Of a DNA stretch of 64,000 nucleotides, positions 17,465 through 30,032 are shown piece after piece. The DNA is from a bacterium (GTDB taxonomy: Bacteria; Hinthialibacterota; Hinthialibacteria; H5-UNCL2). Positions within the stretch are counted from its first letter, which is position 1. Every line of letters begins with the position of its first letter. The notes below the pieces were generated by a model. It was not told where the DNA came from and did not search any database. It saw only the letters and a program-made list of their open reading frames with translations. Both the position numbers and the translations under genes were made by a program. Location: contig JABTUV010000007.1 of assembly GCA_015075175.1 (NCBI GenBank), positions 174,122 through 238,121 on the forward strand, written 5' to 3'.

Positions 17465-18337
17465 TTGGCGGAGAATCTGAAAGTCCTCAGACGGCGCATT
17501 CGCACGGTCGCGGGCACCAAGCAGGTGACGCGCGCGATGGAGATGGTGTCGGCCTCCAAGCTGCGCAAGGCGCAGAATCGGCTGCTCTCGGGGCGGCCCT
17601 TCACGCAGAAGATCCAGGAGATGCTCTCGCACCTTTTGGGCGCGCCGGGAGTGGGGGAGAATCCACTCTTCGCGGAGCGGACGGCGGGCCGGACGTTGGT
17701 CGTCGTGATCACCGCCGATCGCGGTCTGGCCGGCTCGTTCAACGCGCGGCTCTTGTCCGCCGCCGACGAGTACCTGTCGCAACTGCCCGCGGGCGAGGCC
17801 GCGCTCTATCTGATCGGCAAGAAGGGCGCCGATTACTACCGCCGCCATCCCCGCTGCGAAGTGGTGCGGGCGATTACCGACATGGGCGGCAATCTCTCGC
17901 CGGAGCGCTCGGCCGAGATTACCGACGAACTGGTGGGCGGGTTTCTCTCGGGCCGTTACAAGAGCGTGCACATTGTGTTCGCGCATTACGTCTCGACCAT
18001 TCTGTCGCGGCCCACGCGGATCAGTTTCTCCGCTGGACCACGAGTCGCTGGCGGCGGAGCTGGCCGGGCGAGAGGAGGAGCGGCGCGCCGAGTACATCTT
18101 CGAGCGTCGCCGCGGGCGGTGTTCGACAATGTTGCCCGCTTATCTGCGCAGCCGCGTGTTCATGATCCTGGCGGAGAACTTCACCTCCGAGCACAGCGCG
18201 CGCATGGTGAGCATGAGCAACGCCACGCGCAACTGCGAGGAGATGCTCTACGACCTGACGCTGCGCCGCAACAAGGCCGCCAGGCCAGCATCACAAAGAG
18301 ATGCTGAGATCGTCTCCGCGCGGAAGCCTTGAAGTAG
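17465..18337 (+). CDS. atpG: F1Fo ATP synthase subunit gamma (frameshifted)
   Basis: Central rotor subunit. A TTG start at 17465 gives AENLKVLRRRIRTVAGTKQ, the usual N-terminal helix, followed by the normal fold to about 18020 (VITADRGLAGSFNARLL is visible). A break near 18025 moves the rest (DHESLAAELAGREEERRAEYIFE, ARMVSMSNATRNCEEMLYDLTL) to another frame. Three single G losses after 18270 hide the standard C-terminus ending in SARKALK with TAG at 18335-18337. Repaired length is about 290 residues, normal for gamma. Confidence 0.88.
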
Positions 18338-18349
18338 TTGCCAGATTGC

Positions 18350-18468
18350 GGTGGCGCCGGCATCGTGCCGGCTCGCGTGTGGCATCTGCCTTCACGCATG
18401 GCTGATTTCGGGCCGCCCGCAAGCGTGGGCAGGCGCCGCCGACGCAAGCCGGCGACGCCGGCGCTACC
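18350..18468. repeat. Inverted-repeat element between atpG and atpD
   Basis: Ends GGTGGCGCCGGC (18350-18361) and GCCGGCGCTACC (18457-18468) are 12-bp inverted arms with one mismatch. Internal words GCCGGC also pair. It fills most of the 138-bp gap before atpD, whereas these genes are normally almost adjacent. It has no coding capacity. Confidence 0.6.
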
Positions 18469-18475
18469 AGTCTGA

Positions 18476-19921
<1,446 letters not shown>

Positions 19922-20200
19922 ATGTCCGATTTCGCGCTGGAGATTTACACGCAGGATCGGCTGGTCTGGAAGGGTCGGGTCGAGTCGATGGTCGTGCCCG
20001 GCGGCGACGGCTACCTGGGCGTTCTGGCGCATCACGCGCCGCTCGTCACTACTCTGGGCAAGGGGACGCTGACGGTCATGGGCGAGGAGGGTGAACTCAG
20101 AATCCCACTGGAGGGCGGCTTCCTGGAAGTGGCCCACAATCGGGCGACGCTCTTGGCGGACCGAATTCTGGCAGCGGAAGCGAGAATCGAAGACAAGTAG
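19922..20200 (+). CDS. atpC: F1Fo ATP synthase subunit epsilon, short form
   Basis: Epsilon subunit of 92 residues. The N-terminal beta-sandwich is complete (LEIYTQDRLVWKGRVESMVVPGGDGYLGVLA, HHAPLVTTLGKG), but the C-terminal two-helix domain that inhibits hydrolysis in many bacteria is reduced to a single short helix (ADRILAAEARIEDK). Short epsilon forms exist in other bacteria. It begins at the base after the atpD stop and closes the operon. Confidence 0.92.
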   Translation: MSDFALEIYTQDRLVWKGRVESMVVPGGDGYLGVLAHHAPLVTTLGKGTLTVMGEEGELRIPLEGGFLEVAHNRATLLADRILAAEARIEDK

Positions 20201-20314
20201 GCAGCAGGCGGCGCGAATGTGCCTTGGACGGCGGAGTTTCCAGGGTAAGCAACGCCGCCGAGTTCAGGTCGGGTACGGTCCCAACAAACCGGTCTTGATC
20301 TCCCGAGAATTATC

Positions 20315-21223
20315 ATGCCCGCACGCATCTTCGTGGTCGGCAGTTCCAATACCGACATGGTGGTGGTGTCGGAGCGTCTGCCGGGGCCGGGCGAGACGGT
20401 GATGGGCGGGCGCTTCCTGTGCGCGGCGGGGGGCAAGGGCGCCAACCAGGCCGTGGCCGCGGCGCGGCTGGGCGGGCGCGTCCACTTCATCGGCTGCCTC
20501 GGCATGGACGCATGGGGCGATGCCGCGCTGGCGAACCTGGCGCGCGAGGGCATCGACGTCTCCGGCGTGCGGCGCGATCCCACCGAACCCTCCGGCGTCG
20601 CGCTGATCCTGGTCGATGCCGCGGGCCGCAACCTGATCTCGGTCGCGCCCGGCGCCAACGCCGCCCTTCGCCCCGAGCATTTGATCCATCTCAAGCGCGA
20701 GTTGACCGCGGACGACTGGCTGCTACTGCAACTGGAGGTTCCCTTCGATACGGTGGAAGCGGCGATTGAGATTGCGTCGCGCAATGGCGCGCACATCCTC
20801 CTCGATCCCGCCCCCATGGCCCAGCCCGAACGCGTGTGCTCGTGGTTGAAGGACATCGACGTGTGCAAGCCCAACGAGCACGAGTGCGAACTGTTGACCG
20901 GCGTCGCAGTTTCGGATTTGACATCGGCGCGGGCGGCTTGGGCGGCTATGGGCGTGGACCGACCGCATTGGCTGGTGGTCACGCTGGGCGAACACGGCGC
21001 CGTGGCGCTGGGAGATGAGGAGGGAAGTTTTCCCGCCCCGCAAGTCTCCACCGTCGATTCCACCGCCGCTGGGGATTGCTTCTCTGGCGCCTTGGCGGTA
21101 CAGTTGGCGGAAGGCGCCTCGATGCGCCAGGCCATTGGCTTCGCCTGCCGCGCGGCCGCGCTCTCGACCACGCGGCCCGGCGCGCAGCCGTCGCTGCCGA
21201 CGCGCCGCGAAGTCGAGGCCTGA
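20315..21223 (+). CDS. rbsK: Ribokinase (PfkB family)
   Basis: Sugar kinase of 302 aa that would phosphorylate ribose for the pentose pathway. It carries the first PfkB signature (AAGGKGANQAVAAARLGG, residues 34-51) and the second with the anion hole and catalytic base (DSTAAGDCFSGALA, residues 248-261). The ribokinase-like substrate region SSNTDMVV (9-16) is present. PfkB members differ in sugar choice, so ribose is the most likely rather than certain substrate. There is a 114-bp gap after atpC and 57 bp to icd; no ribose transporter is nearby. Confidence 0.85.
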   Translation: MPARIFVVGSSNTDMVVVSERLPGPGETVMGGRFLCAAGGKGANQAVAAARLGGRVHFIGCLGMDAWGDAALANLAREGIDVSGVRRDPTEPSGVALILVDAAGRNLISVAPGANAALRPEHLIHLKRELTADDWLLLQLEVPFDTVEAAIEIASRNGAHILLDPAPMAQPERVCSWLKDIDVCKPNEHECELLTGVAVSDLTSARAAWAAMGVDRPHWLVVTLGEHGAVALGDEEGSFPAPQVSTVDSTAAGDCFSGALAVQLAEGASMRQAIGFACRAAALSTTRPGAQPSLPTRREVEA

Positions 21224-21280
21224 ACGTCGCGTTGTACACCTCGGGTGAAATCATATTTTTCTGGAAAGGAACCGATCAGC

Positions 21281-22507
21281 ATGTTCGACAAGTTGACCCC
21301 TCCCTCCAACGGCGCGCGCATCGAGTTCGTGAAAGGCGAGCTCAAGGTCCCCGACAACCCCGTCATCCCCTACATCGAGGGCGACGGCATCGGGCCTGAC
21401 ATCATGCGCGCCGCGCACCTCGTGCTCAACGGCGCGGTGGAGAAGGCCTATAAGGGCAAGAAGCGCATCGTTTGGATGGAAGTCTTCGCGGGCGAAAAGG
21501 CGCAGGCCAAGTACGGCGAATCGCTGCCGAAGGATACGCTGACGGCGATTGCGCACTATCGCGTGGCGCTCAAAGGCCCTCTCACCACGCCCGTCGGCGG
21601 CGGCTTCCGCAGCCTCAACGTCTCGCTCCGCCAACTCCTGGATCTGTATGCCTGCGTGCGGCCGGTGCGCTGGTTCGAGGGCGTTCCCTCGCCCGTCAAG
21701 CATCCCGAGCAGATGAACGTGGTCATCTTCCGCGAGAACACCGAGGACGTGTACGCCGGCATCGAGTGGAAACAGGGAACGCCGGAAGCCGCCAAGGTCA
21801 TCGAGTTTCTCAACCGGGAGATGGGCAAGGCCATCCGGCCCGACTCGGGCGTCGGCATCAAGCCCATCAGCATTTTCGGCAGCAAGCGTCTCGTGCGCAT
21901 GGCCATCCAGTACGCCATCCGCCACGGGAAGGACAGCGTCACGCTGGTCCACAAGGGCAATATCCAGAAGTTCACCGAGGGCGCCTTCAAGGACTGGGGC
22001 TACGAGCTGGCGGCGCAGGAATTCGGCGGTCAGACCATCCCCGAGGACCAACTCGGCACGGGCAAGCCGGATGGCAAAGTGGTCATCAAGGATCGCATCG
22101 CCGATTCGATGTTCCAGCAGATTCTCACGCGCACCAGCGAATACAGCGTGATTGCGACGACCAACCTCAACGGCGACTATCTCTCCGACGCCTGCGCCGC
22201 GCAGGTCGGCGGACTGGGACTGGCGCCGGGGGCCAACATCGGCGACGAGGTCGCGCTGTTCGAGGCGACCCACGGGACGGCGCCCAAGTACGCGGGCAAA
22301 GACCAGGTCAATCCCGGCAGCCTGATTCTCTCCGGCGTGATGATGCTGGAGCATCTGGGCTGGCAGGAGGCCGCCGATCTCGTCATTGCCGGCATGGAAA
22401 AGACCATCAAGAACAAGACGGTCACCTACGACCTGGAGCGTCTGATGGAAGGCGCCAAGCTGCTGAAGTGCTCCGAGTTCGGCCAGGCGGTCGTCGGGAA
22501 CATGTAA
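21281..22507 (+). CDS. icd: Isocitrate dehydrogenase (NADP-type, homodimeric)
   Basis: TCA-cycle enzyme oxidising isocitrate to 2-oxoglutarate. The 408-residue protein resembles the bacterial dimeric form: [10 protein letters not shown] near 35, [26 protein letters not shown] near 105 (substrate Ser and Arg), [13 protein letters not shown], and [24 protein letters not shown] near 300 (Mg-binding Asp). The ATG at 21281 follows AAAGGAA; the frame extends 12 codons upstream. mdh follows after 112 bp, so two TCA enzymes and a PII gene are together. Confidence 0.94.
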   Translation: MFDKLTPPSNGARIEFVKGELKVPDNPVIPYIEGDGIGPDIMRAAHLVLNGAVEKAYKGKKRIVWMEVFAGEKAQAKYGESLPKDTLTAIAHYRVALKGPLTTPVGGGFRSLNVSLRQLLDLYACVRPVRWFEGVPSPVKHPEQMNVVIFRENTEDVYAGIEWKQGTPEAAKVIEFLNREMGKAIRPDSGVGIKPISIFGSKRLVRMAIQYAIRHGKDSVTLVHKGNIQKFTEGAFKDWGYELAAQEFGGQTIPEDQLGTGKPDGKVVIKDRIADSMFQQILTRTSEYSVIATTNLNGDYLSDACAAQVGGLGLAPGANIGDEVALFEATHGTAPKYAGKDQVNPGSLILSGVMMLEHLGWQEAADLVIAGMEKTIKNKTVTYDLERLMEGAKLLKCSEFGQAVVGNM

Positions 22508-22600
22508 GCAGGCCGTCGAGTCGCCGGGTGGGCCGGGCATTCCTGCCCGGCGGCCGGGTCGGAAAACCCGATCCCCCCCCACGCAAGAAGGCTATTGCAT
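22508..22600. other. Short hairpin-rich gap between icd and mdh
   Basis: GCCGGGC-ATTCCT-GCCCGGC forms a tight hairpin, followed by CGGGTCGGAAAACCCGATCC, which can form another. The C-run after it is not a T-run, so it may slow or process the transcript rather than end it. No gene. Confidence 0.4.
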
Positions 22601-22619
22601 TCCGAAAGGAGTTGGGATC

Positions 22620-24123
<1,504 letters not shown>

Positions 24124-24136
24124 GACGGCGCACTCC

Positions 24137-25066
24137 ATGCCCGGCCTTTCAGTAGTCATTCCCGCCTGGAACTCGCGCGCCGACCTGGCCCGCTGCCTGC
24201 CCTCGCTCTTCGCGCAGACTCAACCTCCCGCAGACATTCATATCATTGACAACGGCTCGTCCGACGGCACGGTCGATTGGCTTCGAGCTGCTTATCCGCA
24301 GATTGATGTCGTGAGCTGGCCGGAAAACCGCGGTTTTTCCACCGCCTGTAATGAGGGTGTACGTCGCGCGCAATCTGAGTATCTTCTTATTCTCAACGCC
24401 GACACCTGGCTTGACGCCCGCTGCTTTGAGCGCTTGCTCTCGGCGGCAATGCGACATCCCGGATGCTCGCTGGCGCCCAAAATCCTCCGCGCCGACGGCA
24501 TCCATATTGATTCGACGGGGCTGCTTCTGCGTCGGCGCCGCTTCTCGCCCAAGGACCGCGGCGAGGGCGAGGAGGACCGCCGGCAATATGACGACGATGT
24601 GGAAATCTTCGGTCCGACCGGCGCGGCGGGATTTTATCCGAAATCTGTTTTGCAGAGCGCCATGGTCGAGGGCGAAGTGTTCGACGAATCATTCTTCGCC
24701 TACTATGAGGACGTGGACCTGGCCTGGCGGCTGCAACTTTTGGGCTGTCGCTCTTATTTCGTTCCGGACGCGATTGTCCATCACGACCGCAAGGGTCCGG
24801 GGAGGCCCTGCGGGCCGCTTTTCGCGCGCGCCTATGCCAATCGCTACCTGTACTTCATCAAAAACGCCACGTGGCTGGACTGGCTCTTGGATTTGCCCTG
24901 CGTCAAAGTGGTCGAGGCGATTCGCCTGCTGCGCCTGCGGATGCGATCTCCCGACGCCTTCGCGTACTGGCCGCTGGTGAAGAGCTCGTGGCGGGCCGCC
25001 TGGCGCAAGCGGCGGCAGGTGCAACGATTGCGTCGCGTCTCCGTCTGGCGCCTGCGCCGCTTTTAG
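24137..25066 (+). CDS. Glycosyltransferase family 2 (rhamnosyltransferase-like)
   Basis: GT-A glycosyltransferase of 309 aa. The nucleotide-sugar fold shows VVIPAWNSRADLARCL (6-21), IIDNGSSDGTVDWL, and NADTWLD near 87 as the metal site. EDVDLAWRLQLLG near 192 is the typical acceptor/catalytic motif of the rhamnosyltransferase subgroup. The C-terminal 80 residues are rich in arginine and may lie on the membrane. Its sugar is unknown. A stop TAG at 25064-25066 is followed within two bases by an R1 hairpin. Confidence 0.87.
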   Translation: MPGLSVVIPAWNSRADLARCLPSLFAQTQPPADIHIIDNGSSDGTVDWLRAAYPQIDVVSWPENRGFSTACNEGVRRAQSEYLLILNADTWLDARCFERLLSAAMRHPGCSLAPKILRADGIHIDSTGLLLRRRRFSPKDRGEGEEDRRQYDDDVEIFGPTGAAGFYPKSVLQSAMVEGEVFDESFFAYYEDVDLAWRLQLLGCRSYFVPDAIVHHDRKGPGRPCGPLFARAYANRYLYFIKNATWLDWLLDLPCVKVVEAIRLLRLRMRSPDAFAYWPLVKSSWRAAWRKRRQVQRLRRVSVWRLRRF

Positions 25067-25067
25067 T

Positions 25068-25088
25068 GTAGGGTGCGCACCGCGCACC
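25068..25088. repeat. R1 stop-associated hairpin, copy 1
   Basis: GTAGGGTGCGCACCGCGCACC: a 7-bp stem GGTGCGC/GCGCACC with loop ACC. Here it starts two bases after the glycosyltransferase stop. Confidence 0.75.
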
Positions 25089-25109
25089 GACGCTTCCTGG
25101 AGCACGCCC

Positions 25110-26249
25110 GTGAAGAAATTGCGCCTTTTGACGCCCGGTCCGACCGAGGTTCCGCCCGAAGTGCTGGCGGCGATGGCCGCGCCCATCATCCACCATCGCA
25201 GCGCCCCCGCGCGGGAACGCTTCGCGCGTGTACAGGAGATGCTGCGCCGCCTGTTTTTCACCCGCCGGCCCGTCCACGTTCTCACCGGCAGCGGCACGGC
25301 GGGCATGGAGGCGGCCGTCGTCAATCATTTTTCTCCCGGCGAGGAAGTCATCGTCATCCAGGCGGGCAAGTTCGGCCGGCGCTGGGGCGAGATCGCCCGC
25401 GCTTACGGTTTGACCGTGCAGGCGCTGGAGGCCGAATGGGGGGAGGTCGTGCCTGCGGAGCAACTGGCGCAGGTAATGGCCAACCATCCCCGCTGTCGCG
25501 GCGTTCTCGCCACGCACGTCGAGACGTCCACGGGGACCCTGTTCGACGTCCGCGCCTTCGCCGAGGTGGTTGACAGGAGTGAGGCGCTGCTCGTCGTCGA
25601 CGCGGTCGCCTCGCTGGGCGCGGTCGCATTCAACATGGACGATTGGGGCGTCGATGTCGCCGTGAGCGCGTCGCAGAAGGCGCTCATGCTGCCGCCCGGT
25701 CTCGCCCTGGTATGTGCGAGCGAGCGCGCCGAGAAGCGATGGGAACAGGCGCAATCGGCCAGGTTCTATCTGGACCTGCGCGCCTCCCGGCGGGCCATGG
25801 ACGGCGGTGGAACGGCATTCACTCCAGCGTTGTCGCTGTGGGCCGGGCTGGAGAAAGCGTTGGAGATGATCCACGCGCAGGGCCTGGAGAACATCTGGCG
25901 CGAGACGGAACGGCTGGCGGCGGCGGCGCGCGCGGGCGTTTCGGCGTTGGGACTGCCTCCGCTGTCCCAGTCGCCGGCGCCCAGCGTCACGGCGGCGCGC
26001 CTTCCCGACGCCGTCGACGGCCGGCGGCTTGTCGAGCTCCTGCAGGAACGTTTGGGCCTCTACCTTGGGGGCGGGCAGGACCAACTTGCGGGCAGGATCG
26101 TTCGCATTTCGCACATGGGCGCGTGCGACCGGCTGGACGTGCTTGCCGCGCTGGCGGCGCTTGAGGCCGGGCTGGCGGAGTTGGGGCGTGCGGTCGCGCC
26201 CGGCGCGGGCGTGGCCGCGGCGGTAGGCGCCTTCGCGACCGGAGCGTAG
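25110..26249 (+). CDS. PLP aminotransferase, alanine-glyoxylate/serine-pyruvate type
   Basis: Class V aminotransferase of 379 residues. It begins LRLLTPGPTEVPPEVL, the family's phosphate-handling N-terminus, and shows LTGSGTAGMEAAV near 70, HVETSTG near 137, VDAVASLGA near 161 and the PLP-binding lysine in SASQKALMLPPG near 190. Likely reactions are serine or alanine with glyoxylate or hydroxypyruvate; phosphonate-type relatives cannot be excluded. A GTG start at 25110 follows GGAGCACGCC. It is followed by an R3 repeat and the convergent epimerase. Confidence 0.87.
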   Translation: MKKLRLLTPGPTEVPPEVLAAMAAPIIHHRSAPARERFARVQEMLRRLFFTRRPVHVLTGSGTAGMEAAVVNHFSPGEEVIVIQAGKFGRRWGEIARAYGLTVQALEAEWGEVVPAEQLAQVMANHPRCRGVLATHVETSTGTLFDVRAFAEVVDRSEALLVVDAVASLGAVAFNMDDWGVDVAVSASQKALMLPPGLALVCASERAEKRWEQAQSARFYLDLRASRRAMDGGGTAFTPALSLWAGLEKALEMIHAQGLENIWRETERLAAAARAGVSALGLPPLSQSPAPSVTAARLPDAVDGRRLVELLQERLGLYLGGGQDQLAGRIVRISHMGACDRLDVLAALAALEAGLAELGRAVAPGAGVAAAVGAFATGA

Positions 26250-26282
26250 CGCCGCTTCAAGAAACACCGTGGGGATCCGGCC

Positions 26283-26366
26283 GTCCTCTCGATACGCCGG
26301 AGTACCGGCTGCCCCTCGATACGCCCGCCACGGCGGACTACTCGGGGGAAGCCTCGAGCACTCGGT
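26283..26366. repeat. R3 hairpin repeat, diverged copy 2
   Basis: GTCCTCTCGATACGCCGG ... ACTACTCGGGGGAAGCCTCGAGCACTCGG lies between two convergent genes. An extra internal CCTCGATACGCCC suggests a nested or duplicated copy. Confidence 0.6.
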
Positions 26367-26402
26367 TTCTGCTTTCCTGGCAGTACTGCTTGAGAAACGG
26401 GG

Positions 26403-27335
26403 CTACGGCCTGAAGGACTGAATCGTCCGCCTCAGCCCCTCGACCAGATCGACGCGCGGCGACAGGCCCAAAAGGTCGCGGGCAAGCGACACGTCGGCCA
26501 CGCTGTCGCGGATGTCCCCCGCGCGCGGCGGCGCGTAAATGGGCGCCAGGTCGCTGCCGACCAGACGCGCGATCTCCCGATAAAGCGCGTTGACCGTGGT
26601 CGCTTGGCCGCACGCGATGTTGAACACCCTCCCGGCCGCGTTTGCGGCCGTGAGTGCAGTAAGATTCGCCTCGACCACGTTATCGATATAGGTGAAGTCG
26701 CGCGTCTGCTCCCCGTCGCCGTAAATGGTGGGACGCTCGCCTGCCAGAAGTTTCACGGCGAAAATGGGAACGACCGCCGCGTACTGCGAGGTGGGATCCT
26801 GGCGCGGGCCGAAAACGTTGAAGTATCGCAGCGAGACGGTCTCCAACCCGTAGAGCCGGTAAAACATGGCCTGATAGTACTCGAGCATGATCTTGCTGGC
26901 GGCGTAGGGGGACAGGGGACGGGGCAGCATGTCCTCGCGCTTGGGCAGCTCGGCGGTTTCGCCGTAAACCGAGGAGGACGAGGCGGAGACCACGCGCCGC
27001 ACGCCCGCGTCCCTCGCCGCCAGCAGCAGGTTGAGCGTGCCCGTCGCGTTGACTTCGTGCGTGGTCAGTGGGTCCGCCACGGAACGCGGAACCGAGGGGA
27101 TCGCGCCCTGGTGGATGACGTAGTCGCATCCCTCGACGGCGCGCCGCACGGTCGTCGCGTCGCGCAGATCGCCCTCGACCAGCTCGATTTCGGCCAAGAC
27201 CGCCGCCAGGTTTTCACGCCGGCCCGAGGAGAAGTTGTCCAGCACGCGCACGGCGTCGCCGCACCGCACCAGATGCTCCACGATGTGCGAGCCGATGAAG
27301 CCGGCTCCGCCGGTGACAAGAATGCGTCGCCCCAC
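26403..27335 (-). CDS. NAD-dependent sugar epimerase/dehydratase (SDR family)
   Basis: Extended SDR of 310 aa, close to UDP-N-acetylglucosamine or UDP-glucose 4-epimerases. The NAD site VTGGAGFIGSHIVEHL (7-22) and the catalytic set SSSSVYG near 118 and YAASK near 142 are intact. RYFNVFGPRQDPTSQYAAVVP near 170 is characteristic of WbpP-type enzymes. It would supply a nucleotide sugar for the glycan genes nearby. Transcribed toward the aminotransferase, with a 150-bp convergent gap. Confidence 0.9.
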   Translation of the reverse strand: MGRRILVTGGAGFIGSHIVEHLVRCGDAVRVLDNFSSGRRENLAAVLAEIELVEGDLRDATTVRRAVEGCDYVIHQGAIPSVPRSVADPLTTHEVNATGTLNLLLAARDAGVRRVVSASSSSVYGETAELPKREDMLPRPLSPYAASKIMLEYYQAMFYRLYGLETVSLRYFNVFGPRQDPTSQYAAVVPIFAVKLLAGERPTIYGDGEQTRDFTYIDNVVEANLTALTAANAAGRVFNIACGQATTVNALYREIARLVGSDLAPIYAPPRAGDIRDSVADVSLARDLLGLSPRVDLVEGLRRTIQSFRP

Positions 27336-27809
27336 TCGTTGGTCCTTTCAATCCGCGTCCTTCAGTCGTCCCTTGTATACCCAAGCCGGCGGCGCGAAGC
27401 AAGCACGACGAGCGGGACAGGCATGGGGACAGTCCCTCATGAGGCTTCGCCTCACCCGTCGAGGATAAAGTACCGAAGCCGCTCCAAAAGCGGGCCGGCC
27501 GCATCGAGGCCGTCCTCCCGATACGCGGCGCGAAGCCACGGCTCGCACATCAAGCAGGCGATTCGGCGCGCCGCTACTGGAGGACTCGGTTTTTGCTTCT
27601 TTCGGCAGGATTCGTAATCAACCCTCTCCCGGACAGAACGCGAAAATGCAAGTCGAATCTTCTAGTACATCCTTCGATGCGGAAAACCCAAGCCGTGTCC
27701 TCGAGTAGGCCCCGCCGACGCACTGCCCTCAGGGCCGAGATTTTCCCTCGGGGCCGTATCGAGAGGCACGGCGGCTCGCCGCCGGTCCGTCCACTTTTCC
27801 AACAGCCTC
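27336..27809. repeat. Gene-free stretch with R3 copies and a GGGACAGTCCC palindrome
   Basis: About 470 bp. It holds the 11-bp palindrome GGGACAGTCCC near 27428, an R3 copy at 27512-27588, and a second R3-like copy in reverse layout (GTCCTCGAGTAGG at 27698 with GGGCCGTATCGAGAGG to 27766). It separates the divergent-looking epimerase start from the sulfatase stop. No ORF with coding features. Confidence 0.65.
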
Positions 27810-29765
27810 CTAGCGCCCCTCCAGCGCCATCGGCCCGAATCGCGTCTTGGCGTTGAACACGGCGTAGCCGTAATAATTGACCTCGCTCCAGCGCTTGGAG
27901 AGCGGAGCCGAGAGCGTCCGGCCGTCGACGGAGAGGGCGACTTCGCGCCGGAGAAGATCGACTTGGACGATCACGTCAAACGTCTTGTCCTTGTCGAAAT
28001 CCACGGGCAGTCGCACCAGGTCCTCTTCCCTGCCCCCGAAGGCGCCGTGGAGAATCACGTAATCCCCCGCGCCGATGTAGACGCCGCACTTCAGCAGGTT
28101 GGCGGCGTCCGAGGTGGCGCCCAGGGCCAGAAGGCCGTTCTGCAGGCCCTCGGTTCGCTCGCTCCTCAGGTTACAGGCGAGCCGCACCCGCTCGCGCAGG
28201 GGCCGGGCCGTCTTCTTCAACGCGAATCCATGCGGTCTACCGGTCAGGACGTACCCCTCGCCCGAACGCGCGATCTCCACGTCATACGCCACGTCGAAAT
28301 CGGGATGCGACACGAACCCCGTATCGATTTCGGTCTCGCCCAGCTCGCGCTGCAGGCGCGTCAGCTCCGCCTTCAGTTCGGCCTGGATCGCCGCGTACGC
28401 CGGATCGCCGTACACGCTGTGCAGTTCATGCGGATCCTTCTCCAGGTCGAACAGCTCCCACTCGTCCATCTGATGATAAAAATGGATCAGCTTGTAGCGC
28501 CGGGTGCGTACGCCGTAATGTCGCCGCACGCTGTGCACGGCGGGATACTCGTAGAAGTGATAATAAACCGAGCGGCGCCAGTCGGCCGGCGTCGCGCCCG
28601 ACAACAACGGCACGAGGCTGCGGCCCTGCATGTCCGTGGGCGCGGCCACTCCCGCCAGCGCCAGAAAGGTGGGCGCGAAGTCGGTGTTTTGCACCAGCGC
28701 GTCGCAAGCGCTCCCCGGCTCGATCAGGCGCGGATACCGCACGAGGAGCGGCATGCGCAGCGACTCCTCGTACATGAAACGCTTGTCGAACCAGCCGTGG
28801 TCGCCCAGAAAGAACCCCTGATCCGAGGTGTACACGACCAGCGTGTCGTCCAGGAGACCGCTCCGTTTCAAGTAGTCCAGGAGCCGCCCGACGTTCTCGT
28901 CCACCGAGGCCACGCAGCGCAAATAGTCTTTGATGTAGCGCTGGTACTTCCAGCGTTTCCGCTCTTGGGGTGAGAGCCCTTCCGGCGGATCGCCCTTGGT
29001 ATCGGCCGTGACCAGGTCGTGCTCGATGGTCATGGTCGTGTTGGCGGCGGGACTGGCGCGCCCGCTCCAGTCGTCGTCAAACGTCTCCGGCAGCGGCACG
29101 TCGCGGTCGGCGTAGAGGCCGGCGTGCTTATCGTCCGGCTCCCAGGCGCGATGCGGCGCCTTGTGGTGCAACATCATGCAGAACGGCCGGTTCCGGTCCC
29201 GCTTGCGCTCCAGGTAGTCCATCGCCATGTCGGTGAGGATGTCGGTCACGTATCCCTCGCAGCGCACGCGCTCGCCCATCTCGATCATGCGCGGATTGTG
29301 ATATTCGCCCTGGCCGGGCAGAATGTTCCAATAGTCAAAACCCGTCGGATCGCTCACAAGGTGCCACTTGCCGATCAGGATGGTTTCGTAACCGGCGGAT
29401 TGCAGCAGTTTGGGGAACGTGATCTGCGAACCGTCGAAGGTGTCGGCGTTGGTGCGATGGCCGTTCCGGTGGCTGAACTTGCCGGTGAGAATACAGGCGC
29501 GGCTGGGAGCGCAAATGGCATTGGTCACGAAACAATTGTCGAAGCGCATGCCTTCACGCGCCAGGCGGTCGAGATTGGGCGTTTGGTTGATGCGGCTGCC
29601 GTAAGCGGAGATGGCGTGGGCGGCATGGTCGTCGCTCATGATAAAGAGAATGTTGGGACGATCGCTCGGTCGGCCGGCGGCCAATCGCCGCTCGACCGGC
29701 GCGCAGCCCGCCAGGCCCGCCAGCGCGGCCAGCGTGAGAAAATCCCGGCGCGGAAGTTGCGACAT
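27810..29765 (-). CDS. Exported sulfatase (arylsulfatase family)
   Basis: Sulfatase of 651 aa. Asp45-Asp46 (IMSDDHA) bind calcium, and the nucleophile motif CAPSR (Cys85) is the cysteine that anaerobic or FGE enzymes turn into formylglycine. The N-terminus has a Tat-type pair (PRRDFL) and a lipobox ending in Cys21 (AALAGLAGC), so it is probably an exported lipoprotein. The last 150 residues are beta-rich and may bind carbohydrate. The start at 29765 follows GGAGGTCC; the frame is open upstream to 29864. No modifying enzyme is in the window. The substrate is likely a sulfated polysaccharide. Confidence 0.9.
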   Translation of the reverse strand: MSQLPRRDFLTLAALAGLAGCAPVERRLAAGRPSDRPNILFIMSDDHAAHAISAYGSRINQTPNLDRLAREGMRFDNCFVTNAICAPSRACILTGKFSHRNGHRTNADTFDGSQITFPKLLQSAGYETILIGKWHLVSDPTGFDYWNILPGQGEYHNPRMIEMGERVRCEGYVTDILTDMAMDYLERKRDRNRPFCMMLHHKAPHRAWEPDDKHAGLYADRDVPLPETFDDDWSGRASPAANTTMTIEHDLVTADTKGDPPEGLSPQERKRWKYQRYIKDYLRCVASVDENVGRLLDYLKRSGLLDDTLVVYTSDQGFFLGDHGWFDKRFMYEESLRMPLLVRYPRLIEPGSACDALVQNTDFAPTFLALAGVAAPTDMQGRSLVPLLSGATPADWRRSVYYHFYEYPAVHSVRRHYGVRTRRYKLIHFYHQMDEWELFDLEKDPHELHSVYGDPAYAAIQAELKAELTRLQRELGETEIDTGFVSHPDFDVAYDVEIARSGEGYVLTGRPHGFALKKTARPLRERVRLACNLRSERTEGLQNGLLALGATSDAANLLKCGVYIGAGDYVILHGAFGGREEDLVRLPVDFDKDKTFDVIVQVDLLRREVALSVDGRTLSAPLSKRWSEVNYYGYAVFNAKTRFGPMALEGR

Positions 29766-29842
29766 GAGGACCTCCGGAACATGCTGAGGATGAAGGTTCA
29801 TTGTCAGGCAACCTGCCCGTATTGTAAAGTCCCGTTTGCGCC

Positions 29843-29880
29843 CCATGGGTCTCCTACGTCCCATACGTCCCCTCCATGCC
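29843..29880. repeat. R7-like repeat upstream of the sulfatase
   Basis: Read on the minus strand, TATGGGACGTAGGAGACCCATGGGG resembles the 9.63-kb element (TAGGACGTAGGGGACCTATGGG). The rest of the 29766-30032 gap holds no gene; the pntAA promoter is expected here but no clear pair was found. Confidence 0.45.
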
Positions 29881-30032
29881 TATGTCGCTACAAAAAGGGT
29901 TGATTGCGGCCCGCTCGCCCGATAGTATCCCCTTTCGCCCGGTTTCCCGCGGGAGGCCGGGTAATGCACGACATTCCAACAAATCCCCGTACCCCAGTTG
30001 TCCGCTGACGGGTCGAAGCGAGGAGACGCAAC

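Noticed and set aside
15954-18337. atpA and atpG as pseudogenes
   Set aside because: They are essential, every motif is present, and all breaks are one-base losses in runs; sequence error is the simpler explanation.
18338-18475. tRNA or small RNA between atpG and atpD
   Set aside because: It forms hairpins but no cloverleaf, anticodon loop or TTCGA arm; it is better explained as an inverted-repeat element.
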